Source: Xanthomonas sp. CFBP 8443 (GTDB lineage Bacteria > Pseudomonadota > Gammaproteobacteria > Xanthomonadales > Xanthomonadaceae). From it: a DNA stretch of 64,000 nucleotides. This document shows, piece by piece, positions 53,170-62,619 of this stretch. Where the stretch lies: the NCBI RefSeq assembly GCF_025666195.1, contig NZ_CP102592.1, positions 992,001-1,056,000 of the forward strand, given 5' to 3'. Both the position numbers and the translations under genes were made by a program. Under the pieces are notes generated by a model. It was not told the origin of the DNA and ran no database searches. It saw only the letters and a list, made by a program, of their open reading frames with translations. Each line of letters starts with the position of its first letter. Position 1 is the first letter of the stretch.

Positions 53170-53195
53170 CTATTGATACCACATGGAGCGGGTTG

Positions 53196-54386
53196 GTGAA
53201 GGTTCTTTCCGTTTTTGGTACGCGCCCTGAAGCCATCAAGATGGGGCCGCTGGTCCGTGCGCTGCACGCCGCGCCGGGCATCGAGTCCCTGGTCTGCATC
53301 ACCGGCCAGCATCGGGCGATGCTGGACCAGGTGCTGTCGCTGTTCGCGATCCGGCCGGACCACGATCTAGACGTCATGGTAGCGAACCAGACCCTGAATG
53401 GATTGTGTTCGCGGCTGTTCGACAAGCTCGACGCCCTGTACGCGCAGGTGCAGCCGGACCGCGTGCTGGTGCACGGCGATACCAGTACCGCGATGACCGC
53501 GGCGCTGGCCGCCTTCCACCGGCGCATCCCGGTCGGCCACGTCGAAGCGGGCCTGCGCACCGGCAACCTGCAGCAGCCCTGGCCGGAAGAGATGAACCGG
53601 CGGGTGATCGACGTGGTCGCCGACCACCTGTTCGCGCCCACCGACAGCGCGCGCGGCAACCTGCAGCAGGAAAACCTGTCCGGCCGCATCGGCGTCACCG
53701 GCAACACCGTGATCGATGCGCTGGAACAGACCGTCGGCCGGCTCGAGCAGGATGCCGTGCTGCGCGGCGCGGTCGATGCGCAGTTCCCGTTCCTGGCGCC
53801 GGAGCGCAAGCTGCTGCTGGTCACCGGGCACCGCCGCGAGAGCTTCGGCGACGGCTTCGCCAACATCTGCCAGGCGCTGGCGGAACTGGCGCAGCGCCGC
53901 GACCTGCAGATCGTCTACCCGGTGCACCTGAATCCGAACGTGCAGGGCCCGGTGCACGCGCAGCTGGGCGGGCTGGACAACGTGCACCTGATCGCGCCGC
54001 AGGACTACCTCGCCTTCGTGCGCCTGATGCAGCGCGCGCACGTGGTGCTGACCGATTCCGGCGGGGTGCAGGAAGAAGCGCCGGCGCTGGGCCGGCCGGT
54101 GCTGGTGATGCGCGACGTCACCGAGCGCCCCGAAGCGGTCCGGGCCGGCGTGGTCACCCTGGTCGGCACCGATCCGGCGCGGATCGTGGCCGCGGTCGCT
54201 GCCGCCTGCGAGCAGCCGGTGCGGCCCGCGCAGTTCCTCCCCGACGCCAGCCCGTATGGCGATGGCCGCGCATCGGCGCGGATCGTGGCCGCATTGCGCG
54301 GCCTGCCGTTCGACCCGTTCGACCCATGCGTCCCCGGCCGTGCCGCGGCGGTTTCCAACTTCCCTCTTTCAGAATCGATGCCATGA
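53196..54386 (+). CDS. wecB: UDP-N-acetylglucosamine 2-epimerase (non-hydrolysing)
   Basis: The 396-residue enzyme interconverts UDP-GlcNAc and UDP-ManNAc in the cytoplasm. FGTRPEAIKMGPLVRAL at the N-terminus, VHGDTSTAMTAALAAF, GHVEAGLRTGN, PEEMNRRVIDVVADHLFAPT and TDSGGVQEEAPALGRPVLVM are the family hallmarks. The start is GTG at 53196 (VKVLSVFGTRPEA); a TTG one codon earlier is possible, and GGAGCGGG lies upstream. It overlaps the next gene by ATGA, so it is dedicated to this operon. In E. coli, WecB provides the ManNAc donor for the NfrB-made glycan, which fits this neighbourhood closely. Confidence 0.96.
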   Translation: MKVLSVFGTRPEAIKMGPLVRALHAAPGIESLVCITGQHRAMLDQVLSLFAIRPDHDLDVMVANQTLNGLCSRLFDKLDALYAQVQPDRVLVHGDTSTAMTAALAAFHRRIPVGHVEAGLRTGNLQQPWPEEMNRRVIDVVADHLFAPTDSARGNLQQENLSGRIGVTGNTVIDALEQTVGRLEQDAVLRGAVDAQFPFLAPERKLLLVTGHRRESFGDGFANICQALAELAQRRDLQIVYPVHLNPNVQGPVHAQLGGLDNVHLIAPQDYLAFVRLMQRAHVVLTDSGGVQEEAPALGRPVLVMRDVTERPEAVRAGVVTLVGTDPARIVAAVAAACEQPVRPAQFLPDASPYGDGRASARIVAALRGLPFDPFDPCVPGRAAAVSNFPLSESMP

Positions 54387-56602
54387 CCCAGACCCGACGT
54401 CGTACCGCACGCTTTCCCAAGGTAGTGCCGCTGGCCTTGGTCCTGCTGGCGCCGCTGAACCCCGCTGCCGCCGCCGACTCCGTCGCCGGCCAGTTCGGCG
54501 AGTGGGCCGGCGACACCACCGTGCAGCGCTCGATGACGCTGCGCGAGCTCGGCTTCGCCCAGCCGCTGGTGCTCAGCGGCCAGGAAAGCCAGCGCGAGAT
54601 CTACCTGCCGGTGCCGGCCGGCGTGCCTACCCGCGACGCGCAGTTGCAGGTCGATGCGCGCTACCTGCGCGGGCACACCGGACGCACCTCCAGCCTGCTG
54701 TCGATCGACGGCGACCCGGTGTCGGCGCGGTCGATCACCGATGCGCAGGGCGACGCCAGCCAGCTGATCGGCATCGACGGGTTCGCCCGCCCCAGCGGCT
54801 TCGTGCGCTTCGGCGTGGGCTGGTGGTCGGTGGTTTCCGAATACGAGTGCGCCGACCAGAGCGCGCCGGCCAACGTGCTGCGGCTGTCGCCGGATTCGCG
54901 CTTCAGCTACCGCTTCGACGGCCGCGCGATCGACACCGTGGCCAAGGCCTGGGGCGCGCTGCCGGCCAAGGTGCGGTTGCTGGTGGATGGCCGCGCCACC
55001 AGCGTGGAAAGCTACGACGCCGCGTGGCGCGTGGGCACCGCGCTGGAGAACGGCGGCAAGCGCGTGGACGTGGTCGCGCTGCCGGCCGTGGGCACGACCG
55101 TGGACCTGCGCGGGCTGGCGATCCCGGCCAGCCTGGCCGGCATTCCCGCCTACGCGGCGCTGGCCGACGGCAGCGCCACTCACCGCATCGGCAGCCTGGC
55201 CGAGGTCGGCGCGCTGCTGTCGCTGGGCGACGCCGGTCCGCTGGCGGTGGACGTGGCGGTGCTGAGCGATCCGCTGCGCGCCGGCGTGCGTGCCGCGCTG
55301 GATGCGCTGGCCAGCGAGGTCGGCGCGGCGTCGCCGGACGCGGCCGGTGCGTTCGCCGCATGGCGCAAGGCCGACATGGCCGGGTTCGAGCAGGCGGCCG
55401 ACAAGGCCTCGGTGCAGGTGGCCCTGGTCGGCGGACGGCCGACCCTGCTGGTCGCCACCGGTGCCGGCGCCAAGGTCGCCGGCCTGTTGACCGAGCAGTG
55501 GCGCGCCTATGCGCTGGGCCGCTCGCTGCGGGTCGGCGAGGCGCTGCAGCCGCCGGCCGACAAGGGCGTGGTGCTGCTCAACCGTCTCGGCAGCATGTCC
55601 GGGACCCTGGACATCGTCGCGCGCGGCGATCGCACCGCCAGCTTCGACCTGGGCGCGCTGTCCAGCGACGGACGCCTGCCCAGCGAGGTGGTGATCGACG
55701 TCTCCGCCGCGCCGAACCCGGCCGGGCAGGGCGCGGTCGCCTCGATCTTCTTCAACGACTACCTGGTGGGCGCCAAGGTGCTCAACAGCGACGGCAAGCC
55801 GCAGCGCCTGGTCGCCAAGGTGCCGAGCTACGCGCTGGCCGCGCGCAACCAGGTGCGGATCAGCTTCCTGCGCCAGCCGGCACGCCCGTACTGCCACGAT
55901 CCGGCCACCGGCTACCCGGTGTCGGTGCTGCCCAGCAGCCACATCCGCCTGGCCGACCGCAGTCTCGGCGGCGATTTCGTCGGCGCGGCCGCGCAGTTGG
56001 CCGGCCCGCACGACGTGTTCGTGCCCTCGAGCTGGCTGCAGGATGCGCCGGCGACGCTGGCCAAGGTGATCCACCTCGCCAGCGCGACCGGCGCCTCGCC
56101 GACGACCGCCACGCTCAAGCTCGGCGATGCGAAGACGGCGATCGCGCCGAACGGCGCCTACCTCAGCTTCGTGCTGGCCCCGCAGGGCCTGGCGCAGAGC
56201 GGTGCGCTGCGCGACGGCAAGCTGGTGGTGTCCGGCCCGGGCGACAAGGTGCTGCTGGACGTGGCCGGGCTCGACCGCGCGGCACTGGTGGAAGTGGTCG
56301 GCAGCGGCGCCAACACCGGGGTGATCTACCGCGAATTGGGCGCGCAGGGGCCGCAGATCGACGCGCCGTTCCGGCTGATCCGCGGCAACCTCGCGTTGCT
56401 GGATGCGCGCGGTCTGGTGCAGGACTTCGACGGCCAGGATCCGACCGGCGCGCAGCTGGCCGAGCAGGCCGACCCGCAGCCGCTGTGGCAGCAGCACATG
56501 GTGTGGCTGCTGGTGCTGGTCGGGGTGATCGTGTTCATGCTGCTGGCCGCGCGCGTGACCCAGGTCCGGCGCCGCCGCAAGTCCGTCCAGTCCGGGCACT
56601 GA
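54383..56602 (+). CDS. BcsB-like periplasmic, membrane-anchored polysaccharide synthase subunit
   Basis: The 739-residue protein has a signal peptide (ending PAAAA, about 32), a large periplasmic region and a C-terminal membrane helix (about 705-728, MVWLLVLVGVIVFMLLAARV) followed by a basic tail. The layout and segments such as MTLRELGFAQPLVLSGQES, REIYLPVPAGVPTRDAQLQV and ARNQVRISFLRQPARPYCHD resemble BcsB, including repeated carbohydrate-binding-like and flavodoxin-like modules. It is clearly diverged from the BcsB at 43927-46272. It lies between wecB (ATGA overlap) and the NfrB-like transferase (6 bp gap), so it is probably the periplasmic partner of that transferase. Function is inferred from this position. 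Confidence 0.8.
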   Translation: MTQTRRRTARFPKVVPLALVLLAPLNPAAAADSVAGQFGEWAGDTTVQRSMTLRELGFAQPLVLSGQESQREIYLPVPAGVPTRDAQLQVDARYLRGHTGRTSSLLSIDGDPVSARSITDAQGDASQLIGIDGFARPSGFVRFGVGWWSVVSEYECADQSAPANVLRLSPDSRFSYRFDGRAIDTVAKAWGALPAKVRLLVDGRATSVESYDAAWRVGTALENGGKRVDVVALPAVGTTVDLRGLAIPASLAGIPAYAALADGSATHRIGSLAEVGALLSLGDAGPLAVDVAVLSDPLRAGVRAALDALASEVGAASPDAAGAFAAWRKADMAGFEQAADKASVQVALVGGRPTLLVATGAGAKVAGLLTEQWRAYALGRSLRVGEALQPPADKGVVLLNRLGSMSGTLDIVARGDRTASFDLGALSSDGRLPSEVVIDVSAAPNPAGQGAVASIFFNDYLVGAKVLNSDGKPQRLVAKVPSYALAARNQVRISFLRQPARPYCHDPATGYPVSVLPSSHIRLADRSLGGDFVGAAAQLAGPHDVFVPSSWLQDAPATLAKVIHLASATGASPTTATLKLGDAKTAIAPNGAYLSFVLAPQGLAQSGALRDGKLVVSGPGDKVLLDVAGLDRAALVEVVGSGANTGVIYRELGAQGPQIDAPFRLIRGNLALLDARGLVQDFDGQDPTGAQLAEQADPQPLWQQHMVWLLVLVGVIVFMLLAARVTQVRRRRKSVQSGH

Positions 56603-56608
56603 CCGCCT

Positions 56609-58753
56609 GTGGACGGCCTGTACTGGAACATCCACCTCGCCAACTACTACGCCTTCCTGGAGACGGCGGCAGTGGTGGTGGCGGTGGTGATCCTGATCTC
56701 CAGCCTCGATGACCTGTTCATCGATGCCTGGTACTGGGTGCGCGAAATCTGGCGCACCCTGATCCTCAAGCAGCGCAGCGAATACCGGCCGCTGACCCAG
56801 CAGGACCTGCTGCAGCGGCCCGAACAGACGCTGGCGATCATGGTGCCGGCCTGGGCCGAGTACGACGTGATCGGGCAGATGGTCGAGAACATGGTCGACG
56901 TGCTCGACTACCACGACTACGTGATCTTCGTCGGCACCTATCCCAACGACCCGCAGACCATCGCCGAAGTGGAACGCATGTGCCGGCGCTACAAGCGCAT
57001 GCGCCGGATCGAGGTGCCGCACGACGGCCCGACCAGCAAGGCCGACTGCCTGAACTGGCTGGTGCTGGCGATCTTCGAGTACGAGAAGCGCCACGGCATC
57101 GAATTCGCCGGCGTGGTCCTGCACGACAGCGAAGACGTGCTGCATCCGATGGAACTGCGGTTCTTCAACTACCTGCTGCCGCGCAAGGACATGATCCAGC
57201 TGCCGGTGACCTCGCTGGACCGCGAGTGGTACGAACTGGTCGCCGGCGTGTACATGGACGAGTTCGCCGAGTGGCACGCCAAGGACCTGGTGGTGCGCGA
57301 AAGCGTGTCCGGCATGGTGCCCTCGGCCGGCGTGGGCACCTGTTTCTCGCGCAAGGCGCTGGTGGCGCTGAGCGAGGCCACCGGCAACCAGCCGTTCAAC
57401 ACCGACAGCCTGACCGAGGACTACGACGTCGGCGCGCGCTTGGCGGCGATGGGCATGCACTCGATCTTCGCGCGCTTCCCGGTGCAGTTCCGCGTGCGCC
57501 GCGCGTCGTGGTTCGGCTGGGGCCCGGTGCGCGAGCGCACCTTGCGCATGGCGCTGTGCGTGCGCGAATACTTCCCCGACAACTTCCGCGCCTCGTACCG
57601 GCAGAAGGCGCGCTGGGTGCTGGGCATCGGCCTGCAGAGCTGGGAGACGCTGGGCTGGCGCGGTTCGCTGGCGACCAAGTACCTGCTGGCGCGCGACCGC
57701 AAGGGCATCGTCACCTCGTTCATCAGCGTCTTCGCCTACCTGATCTTCCTGCAGCTGCTGCTGTTCTGGGTGCTCAAGGTGACCGGCGCGTGGAGCACCC
57801 AGTTCCCGACCATCTTCCAGAACGGCACCTGGCAGATGAACGTGGCGCTGTTGACCACCGCGGCGCTGGTCACGCGCGTGGCGCAGCGCTTCTACTTCGT
57901 CAACCGCCTGTACGGGTGGGAACATGCGCTGATGTCGATCCCGCGCATGGTGGTCGGCAACATGATCAACTTCATGGCCACCGCGCGCGCCTGGCGCATG
58001 TTCCTGCTGTACCTGCTGTTCGGCAAGCGCATGGTGTGGGACAAGACCATGCACGATTTCCCCTCCGCCGCGCAGCTGGTGCACACGCGCCGGCGCCTGG
58101 GCGAATTGCTGGCCACCTGGGAAGCGGTCGAACCCGAACGCCTGCAGCAGGCGCTGCAGCAACAGCAGGGCGGGCGCCAGCAGCCGCTGGGCCGGATCCT
58201 GGTCGCGCAGGGCTGGCTGGACGACGAAACCCTGGCCGAGGCCATCGCCTTCCAGGGCGACCTGCCGCGCGCGGCGATCGACGTCGACTACCTGCAGGCC
58301 GGGCAGTTCCCGCTGTCGGTCGAGGCCTGCGTGCAGTGGCGCCTGCTGCCGCTGCCGCCTAGCGCGCCCGACGAACTGGCGGTCGCGGTGGCCAACGCGC
58401 TGTCCGAGGCCGAGCAGGAACGGCTGCTGCAGGACGCGCACGCCAGCGTGCTCAGGCAATCGATCGCGCGCGAAAGCGAAATCAATGCCGGCCTGCGCCT
58501 GATCAGCGGCGAAAGCTACCGCATCGACGCGGTGCCGCTGCTGGGCGATCTGCTGGTGGAGATGCGCCTGATCGCGCGCGACCAGTTCGAGCGCGTGCTC
58601 GACGAATACAAGCCGCAACGCGACGGCCGCATCGGCGACCACCTGGTCAAGCAGGGCGTCGCCACCCAGGCGGCGATCGCCACCGCCGTGCGCGAGCAGC
58701 ATCGCCGCGCCGGCCTACCCCGATACAGCGCCGGCGGAGAACTGCAGGCATGA
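56609..58753 (+). CDS. nfrB: NfrB-like membrane glycosyltransferase with C-terminal MshEN-type c-di-GMP motifs
   Basis: The 714-residue protein has N-terminal membrane helices (about 15-35), then a family 2 transferase domain with DSED at 173-176, TED at 269-271 and QKARW at 332-336. A second membrane block follows at about 375-470. The C-terminal region has the 24-residue pattern RLGxxLxxxxxxxxxxLxxALxxQ at 496-519 and again at 525-548, five residues apart, which is the MshEN c-di-GMP-binding arrangement. A second, looser pair lies at about 644-667 and 674-697. E. coli NfrB, the inner-membrane part of the phage N4 receptor system, has the same plan and makes a ManNAc-containing glycan when activated by c-di-GMP. 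The GTG at 56609 is used; the end overlaps the next gene by ATGA. Confidence 0.92.
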   Translation: MDGLYWNIHLANYYAFLETAAVVVAVVILISSLDDLFIDAWYWVREIWRTLILKQRSEYRPLTQQDLLQRPEQTLAIMVPAWAEYDVIGQMVENMVDVLDYHDYVIFVGTYPNDPQTIAEVERMCRRYKRMRRIEVPHDGPTSKADCLNWLVLAIFEYEKRHGIEFAGVVLHDSEDVLHPMELRFFNYLLPRKDMIQLPVTSLDREWYELVAGVYMDEFAEWHAKDLVVRESVSGMVPSAGVGTCFSRKALVALSEATGNQPFNTDSLTEDYDVGARLAAMGMHSIFARFPVQFRVRRASWFGWGPVRERTLRMALCVREYFPDNFRASYRQKARWVLGIGLQSWETLGWRGSLATKYLLARDRKGIVTSFISVFAYLIFLQLLLFWVLKVTGAWSTQFPTIFQNGTWQMNVALLTTAALVTRVAQRFYFVNRLYGWEHALMSIPRMVVGNMINFMATARAWRMFLLYLLFGKRMVWDKTMHDFPSAAQLVHTRRRLGELLATWEAVEPERLQQALQQQQGGRQQPLGRILVAQGWLDDETLAEAIAFQGDLPRAAIDVDYLQAGQFPLSVEACVQWRLLPLPPSAPDELAVAVANALSEAEQERLLQDAHASVLRQSIARESEINAGLRLISGESYRIDAVPLLGDLLVEMRLIARDQFERVLDEYKPQRDGRIGDHLVKQGVATQAAIATAVREQHRRAGLPRYSAGGELQA

Positions 58754-61575
58754 GAATCACCTTGCTTTCGGCCGTGATCGCGCTGGGCCTGCTCGGCCTG
58801 GGCAGCGTCCCCGCCTATGCGCAGCAACCACCGCTGGCCGGTGCCGCCTACCGCATCGCCGAAGACGCCTACGCGTCCTACGCACGCGGCGATTACCAGC
58901 GCGCCAGCCGCGAGGCCGCCGAAGCGGCGCGCTTGCGCCCGGACGTGGCGCGCCTGCGCCTGCTGCAGATCTACGCGCTGCAGAAGCTGGGCCGCGCCGA
59001 CGAAGCGCGCGCGCAGGCCCGCCGCGCGCTGGCCGAGGGACTGCGCGATCCGGCGCTGCCGGGACTGGCGTCGGCGCCGGCAGCGGCCTCCGCCTCCGCG
59101 CGCGCCGGCGGCGCACCCGCGCCACGCGCCACCGCGCGCCCCAGCGCGGCCGAACAGGCCTACCAGCGCGCCTTCGCGCTGGCCACCCAGGCCTACGACG
59201 CCTACAACAACGACCGCATGGCCGAGGCCGCGGACAAGGCCGAACAGGCCTTCCGCCAGCAGCCGCAGCAGGGCGCCTGGGCGATCCTGTGGGTGGCCGC
59301 GCTGGAGGCGCAACAGCACTTCGAACAGGCCGAAGCCGCTGCCGCCACGGCGGTGCAGCTGGGCGCGCCGAATGTCGCCGACCTGCAGGCCAAGCGCGTG
59401 GCGCTGGGCCGCCAGCGCTCGGTCAAGCCGGCGCAGGAGGGTTACCAGGCGTTGATCGCGCAGGACTTCGCCGCGGCGGCCGGATTCGCCCGGCAAGCGG
59501 TGGCGTACGCGCCGGACGTGGCTTCGCATCGCCTGCTGCTGATGACCGTGCAACTGCTCGACGGGCAACTGTCCGCCGCCGAGGACACCGCCGACCAGGC
59601 CCTGGACAACGACAGCGAAGACACCGTGGCGCTGGTCATGCGCGGGTATCTGCGCCAGCGCCAGTTGCGCACCACCGAGGCCAACGCCGATTTCGACGCC
59701 GCCCTGCGCCAGGACTGGCTGGATGCGCAACAGCAGCGCAACGTGCGCCTGCTGGCGGTGGATGCGGCGATCGCCGCCGGTGACCGCGAACGTGCCGCGC
59801 GCCTGCTGCAACCGCTGCAGGCCGATCCGCTGGCCGACGCGGACGACACCGCGCGCCAGCAGATCGGCCAGGCCGTCGCCCAGCGCGAGAAGGCGCTGCG
59901 CAAGGCGCGCGCGGTCCCGACGCTGACCCTGGCGGCGTACCCGGCGCCGTTCCAGCAATGCCGCGATACGCCCTACGGCACCCAGTGCGAACTGACCCCG
60001 GCCGACCTGCAGGGCAGCGGCAGCCCCGCGCAACGCGCCTACGCCGCGTACGGGCGGCAGGACTACCAGGAGGCCATTCGCGAAGCGCAGCGCGCACTGC
60101 AGGAGAGCCCGGACAACGCCAGCCTGCAGAACCTGCTCACCACCGCGCTGGCCGCCGGCGACAGTGACCAGCAGGCGCAGGCGCGGCAACGCCTGGACAG
60201 CGCGCTGGGCCAGCGCCCCGCCGACGCGGGGCTGCTGATGCAGCGCGGCTATCTGTACCAGCGCATCGGCGAACCGGCGCAGGCGCTGGACGATTTCCGC
60301 GCGGCCGAAGCCACCGGCAAGGCGCCGCCCAGCGTGGTGCTCGACCAGGCCTATGCCAGTGCCGCGCAGGGCGACAACACGCAGGCGGTGGCGCTGCTGC
60401 GCAGCGCGATCGACCGCGCCGACCAGAGCCGGCTGCCGCTGGACAAGGCGCAGCGCTACAACACCCGCAGTTCGATCGCCAACCTCTCGCGCGAGTGGGG
60501 CCTGATCGCCTCGGCCGGCTACCGCGGCGCGCGCCAGGCCGCGACCAACCTGGGCGGGTCGGCGATCAGCACCCCGGGCGATTCGGCCTTCGGCACCGTG
60601 GAGGCGTTCTGGCGGCCCGAGGCGCTCAACAACCGCCATGGCACGCTGGAAGCGTACGCACGCATGGCCAACACGCTGTACGACGAGGGCGGCACCTTCG
60701 AATCCGTGCGCGCGGTGGATCCTTGCACCGGCGAAGCCACCGAGGACGCGCGCGCGCGGGCCGAGCGCCTGAGCCGCTCGCGCTCGATCGCCGGCTGGCC
60801 CTCCACGATCGGATCGTTCGGCGTGCGCTACGCGTTCGGTCGCACCGGCTTGAGCGCAGGCATCGAGCGCCGCCAGTTCCTCGGCACCGCCACCCGCAAC
60901 GGCGGCGTCTATCCGGATTCGGCCGCGATCCAGTGCCGCATCCAGCGCGACTCGAACCAGCCGCTGCAGGTCAACACGCTGGCGCGCTACCGCCTGGACA
61001 GCGATGCCGGCGGCTGGATGTCGTACCTGACCTACGGCTTCTACCAGGGCACCGGCGTGCGCACCGACGTGAACCAGTGGTGGACGCTGAGCGGCTACGC
61101 GCAGGCCGGTTACAGCTGGGACGACAACCGTGCGCGCTTCAGCGTGGACCGGCTGGACGCCACCGGCGCCCCGGTCGAAAGCCTGCTCGACTCCGACGGC
61201 CGCCTGCATCGCGCGCAATGGTTCGCCGCCGCCGAAGTGCGGCTGGGCCGCAGCTACCGGTTCGGCGCCGAGCAGACGCGCTGGGTGCTGACCCCGTCGG
61301 TGGTGGTGGGCGCGGACTGGCTCGACCAGCGCACGCGGGTCAGCGGCATCGCCTACCCGCTGATCGGCAAGCAGGCATTCGCGCTGTCCGACACCGACCG
61401 CAGCTGGTCGCTGGGCGCCGGTCCCGGCCTCGGCGTGCGCTACTGGTTCCGCGAGGACCGCTACAACGCCGCACGCTCCTCGCTGGACCTGAGCGTGCAG
61501 TACCGCTTCGCCATCGGCGGCGGCGATACCCAGCGCGCCAAGGGCCTGTTCGCCACCGCCACCCTCTACTACTGA
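58750..61575 (+). CDS. nfrA: NfrA-like TPR and outer-membrane protein (polysaccharide exporter)
   Basis: The 941-residue protein has a signal peptide (ending VPAYA, about 24) and TPR-like repeats through about residue 580 (AYASYARGDYQRASREAAEA; AYGRQDYQEAIREAQRALQE). A C-terminal NfrA-type beta-barrel from about 590 ends in FATATLYY with a terminal aromatic residue. It has the same TPR-plus-barrel logic as BcsC but at lower length. In E. coli, NfrA is the outer-membrane receptor of phage N4 and the exit of the NfrB glycan. The ATGA overlap with nfrB supports a working pair. A wholly periplasmic role is less likely because of the barrel. Confidence 0.88.
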   Translation: MRITLLSAVIALGLLGLGSVPAYAQQPPLAGAAYRIAEDAYASYARGDYQRASREAAEAARLRPDVARLRLLQIYALQKLGRADEARAQARRALAEGLRDPALPGLASAPAAASASARAGGAPAPRATARPSAAEQAYQRAFALATQAYDAYNNDRMAEAADKAEQAFRQQPQQGAWAILWVAALEAQQHFEQAEAAAATAVQLGAPNVADLQAKRVALGRQRSVKPAQEGYQALIAQDFAAAAGFARQAVAYAPDVASHRLLLMTVQLLDGQLSAAEDTADQALDNDSEDTVALVMRGYLRQRQLRTTEANADFDAALRQDWLDAQQQRNVRLLAVDAAIAAGDRERAARLLQPLQADPLADADDTARQQIGQAVAQREKALRKARAVPTLTLAAYPAPFQQCRDTPYGTQCELTPADLQGSGSPAQRAYAAYGRQDYQEAIREAQRALQESPDNASLQNLLTTALAAGDSDQQAQARQRLDSALGQRPADAGLLMQRGYLYQRIGEPAQALDDFRAAEATGKAPPSVVLDQAYASAAQGDNTQAVALLRSAIDRADQSRLPLDKAQRYNTRSSIANLSREWGLIASAGYRGARQAATNLGGSAISTPGDSAFGTVEAFWRPEALNNRHGTLEAYARMANTLYDEGGTFESVRAVDPCTGEATEDARARAERLSRSRSIAGWPSTIGSFGVRYAFGRTGLSAGIERRQFLGTATRNGGVYPDSAAIQCRIQRDSNQPLQVNTLARYRLDSDAGGWMSYLTYGFYQGTGVRTDVNQWWTLSGYAQAGYSWDDNRARFSVDRLDATGAPVESLLDSDGRLHRAQWFAAAEVRLGRSYRFGAEQTRWVLTPSVVVGADWLDQRTRVSGIAYPLIGKQAFALSDTDRSWSLGAGPGLGVRYWFREDRYNAARSSLDLSVQYRFAIGGGDTQRAKGLFATATLYY

Positions 61576-61592
61576 TCATGCAAGGAACCGCC

Positions 61593-62615
61593 ATGACCGC
61601 TGCCGTCTTCCCGTCCCCCCGTGCGCATGCCCGCGCGTTGTGGCTGGGCCTGCTGTGTGCGTTCGCCGCCGCGCCGGCGCTGGCCCAGGCGCCGCCTGCC
61701 GCCGCCGGCGCCGCGCAGGACTCTTCGATCGTGATGGTCGGCAAGGACGGCTGGCTGTTCCCCGGGTGGGGCAGCCTGACCGAGGTCGACGGCGCGGCGA
61801 TCGACCGCAACACCGCGCTGATCGCCGAGGCGCGCACCGCGCTGGCGGCGGCCGGGGTCCGCCTGGACGTGCTGGTGCTGCCGGACAAGGCCCTGTTCTA
61901 CGAGGACAAGCTGCCCGACGGCAAGCGCATGAGCGATGCCGTGCGCGGCCGCTATGCGCTGATCCACGACAGCCTGGGCACGGCGCAGGTGCCGGCGGTG
62001 GACGCGCTGCAGGTGCTGCGCCAGGTCAAGCAGGGCGGGCAGGAGGTGTTCTACCGCAGCGACCAGCACTGGACCCAGCCGGCCGCCGACGCGGTGGCCG
62101 TGGCGGTCGCCGCGCAGGTCCGCCAGCAGGTGCCGCGGCTGCAGGGCCAGGACGGCACCGGCATGGCCCTGGGCAGCGAGATCACCGAGCGCCGCTTCGG
62201 CGACTTGGCCGAACTGTTCCTGACCGACGCGCAGCGCAAGGCGGTGGGCCGCGACACCTTCACCGTGCGCCGCCAGTCCGATCAGCAGGCGCTGCTGGAC
62301 GACGCGCCGGCGCCGCTGCATGTCACCGGGCACAGCATGGTGCAGCCGTATTTCGGCTTCCCGCAGAAGCTGTCCAATCTGCTCGATCGCCCGGTGTCGG
62401 TGAACTGGAAGCCCGGCAACGTCGGCCCCTGGGTGATGCTGCTGGAATACCTGGAATCGCCCGAGTTCCAGAAGACCAAGCCGCAGGTGCTGGTGTGGCA
62501 GATGTTCGAGCCGTCCTATGGGCAGGGCCCGGATGCGCGCGGACAGTGGGACAACGCCTCGATCATGAGCGCGCAGCAGTGGCAGGCGCGCCTGCACAAG
62601 GCCCTGGGACAGTAA
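61593..62615 (+). CDS. Periplasmic AlgJ/AlgX-like SGNH O-acetyltransferase component
   Basis: The 340-residue protein has a signal peptide (ending PALAQ, about 32) and an AlgJ/AlgX-type SGNH domain. The family opening is VGKDGWLFPG, the catalytic Asp157-x-His159 lies in YRSDQHWTQPAAD, and the probable nucleophile Ser248 is in GHSMVQPYF. In alginate systems such proteins move acetyl groups onto the polymer in the periplasm. The ATG at 61593 is preferred because AAGGAAC lies five bases upstream; the ATG at 61578 would add MQGTA. It is 18 bp after nfrA. Confidence 0.86.
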   Translation: MTAAVFPSPRAHARALWLGLLCAFAAAPALAQAPPAAAGAAQDSSIVMVGKDGWLFPGWGSLTEVDGAAIDRNTALIAEARTALAAAGVRLDVLVLPDKALFYEDKLPDGKRMSDAVRGRYALIHDSLGTAQVPAVDALQVLRQVKQGGQEVFYRSDQHWTQPAADAVAVAVAAQVRQQVPRLQGQDGTGMALGSEITERRFGDLAELFLTDAQRKAVGRDTFTVRRQSDQQALLDDAPAPLHVTGHSMVQPYFGFPQKLSNLLDRPVSVNWKPGNVGPWVMLLEYLESPEFQKTKPQVLVWQMFEPSYGQGPDARGQWDNASIMSAQQWQARLHKALGQ

Positions 62616-62619
62616 GCCG

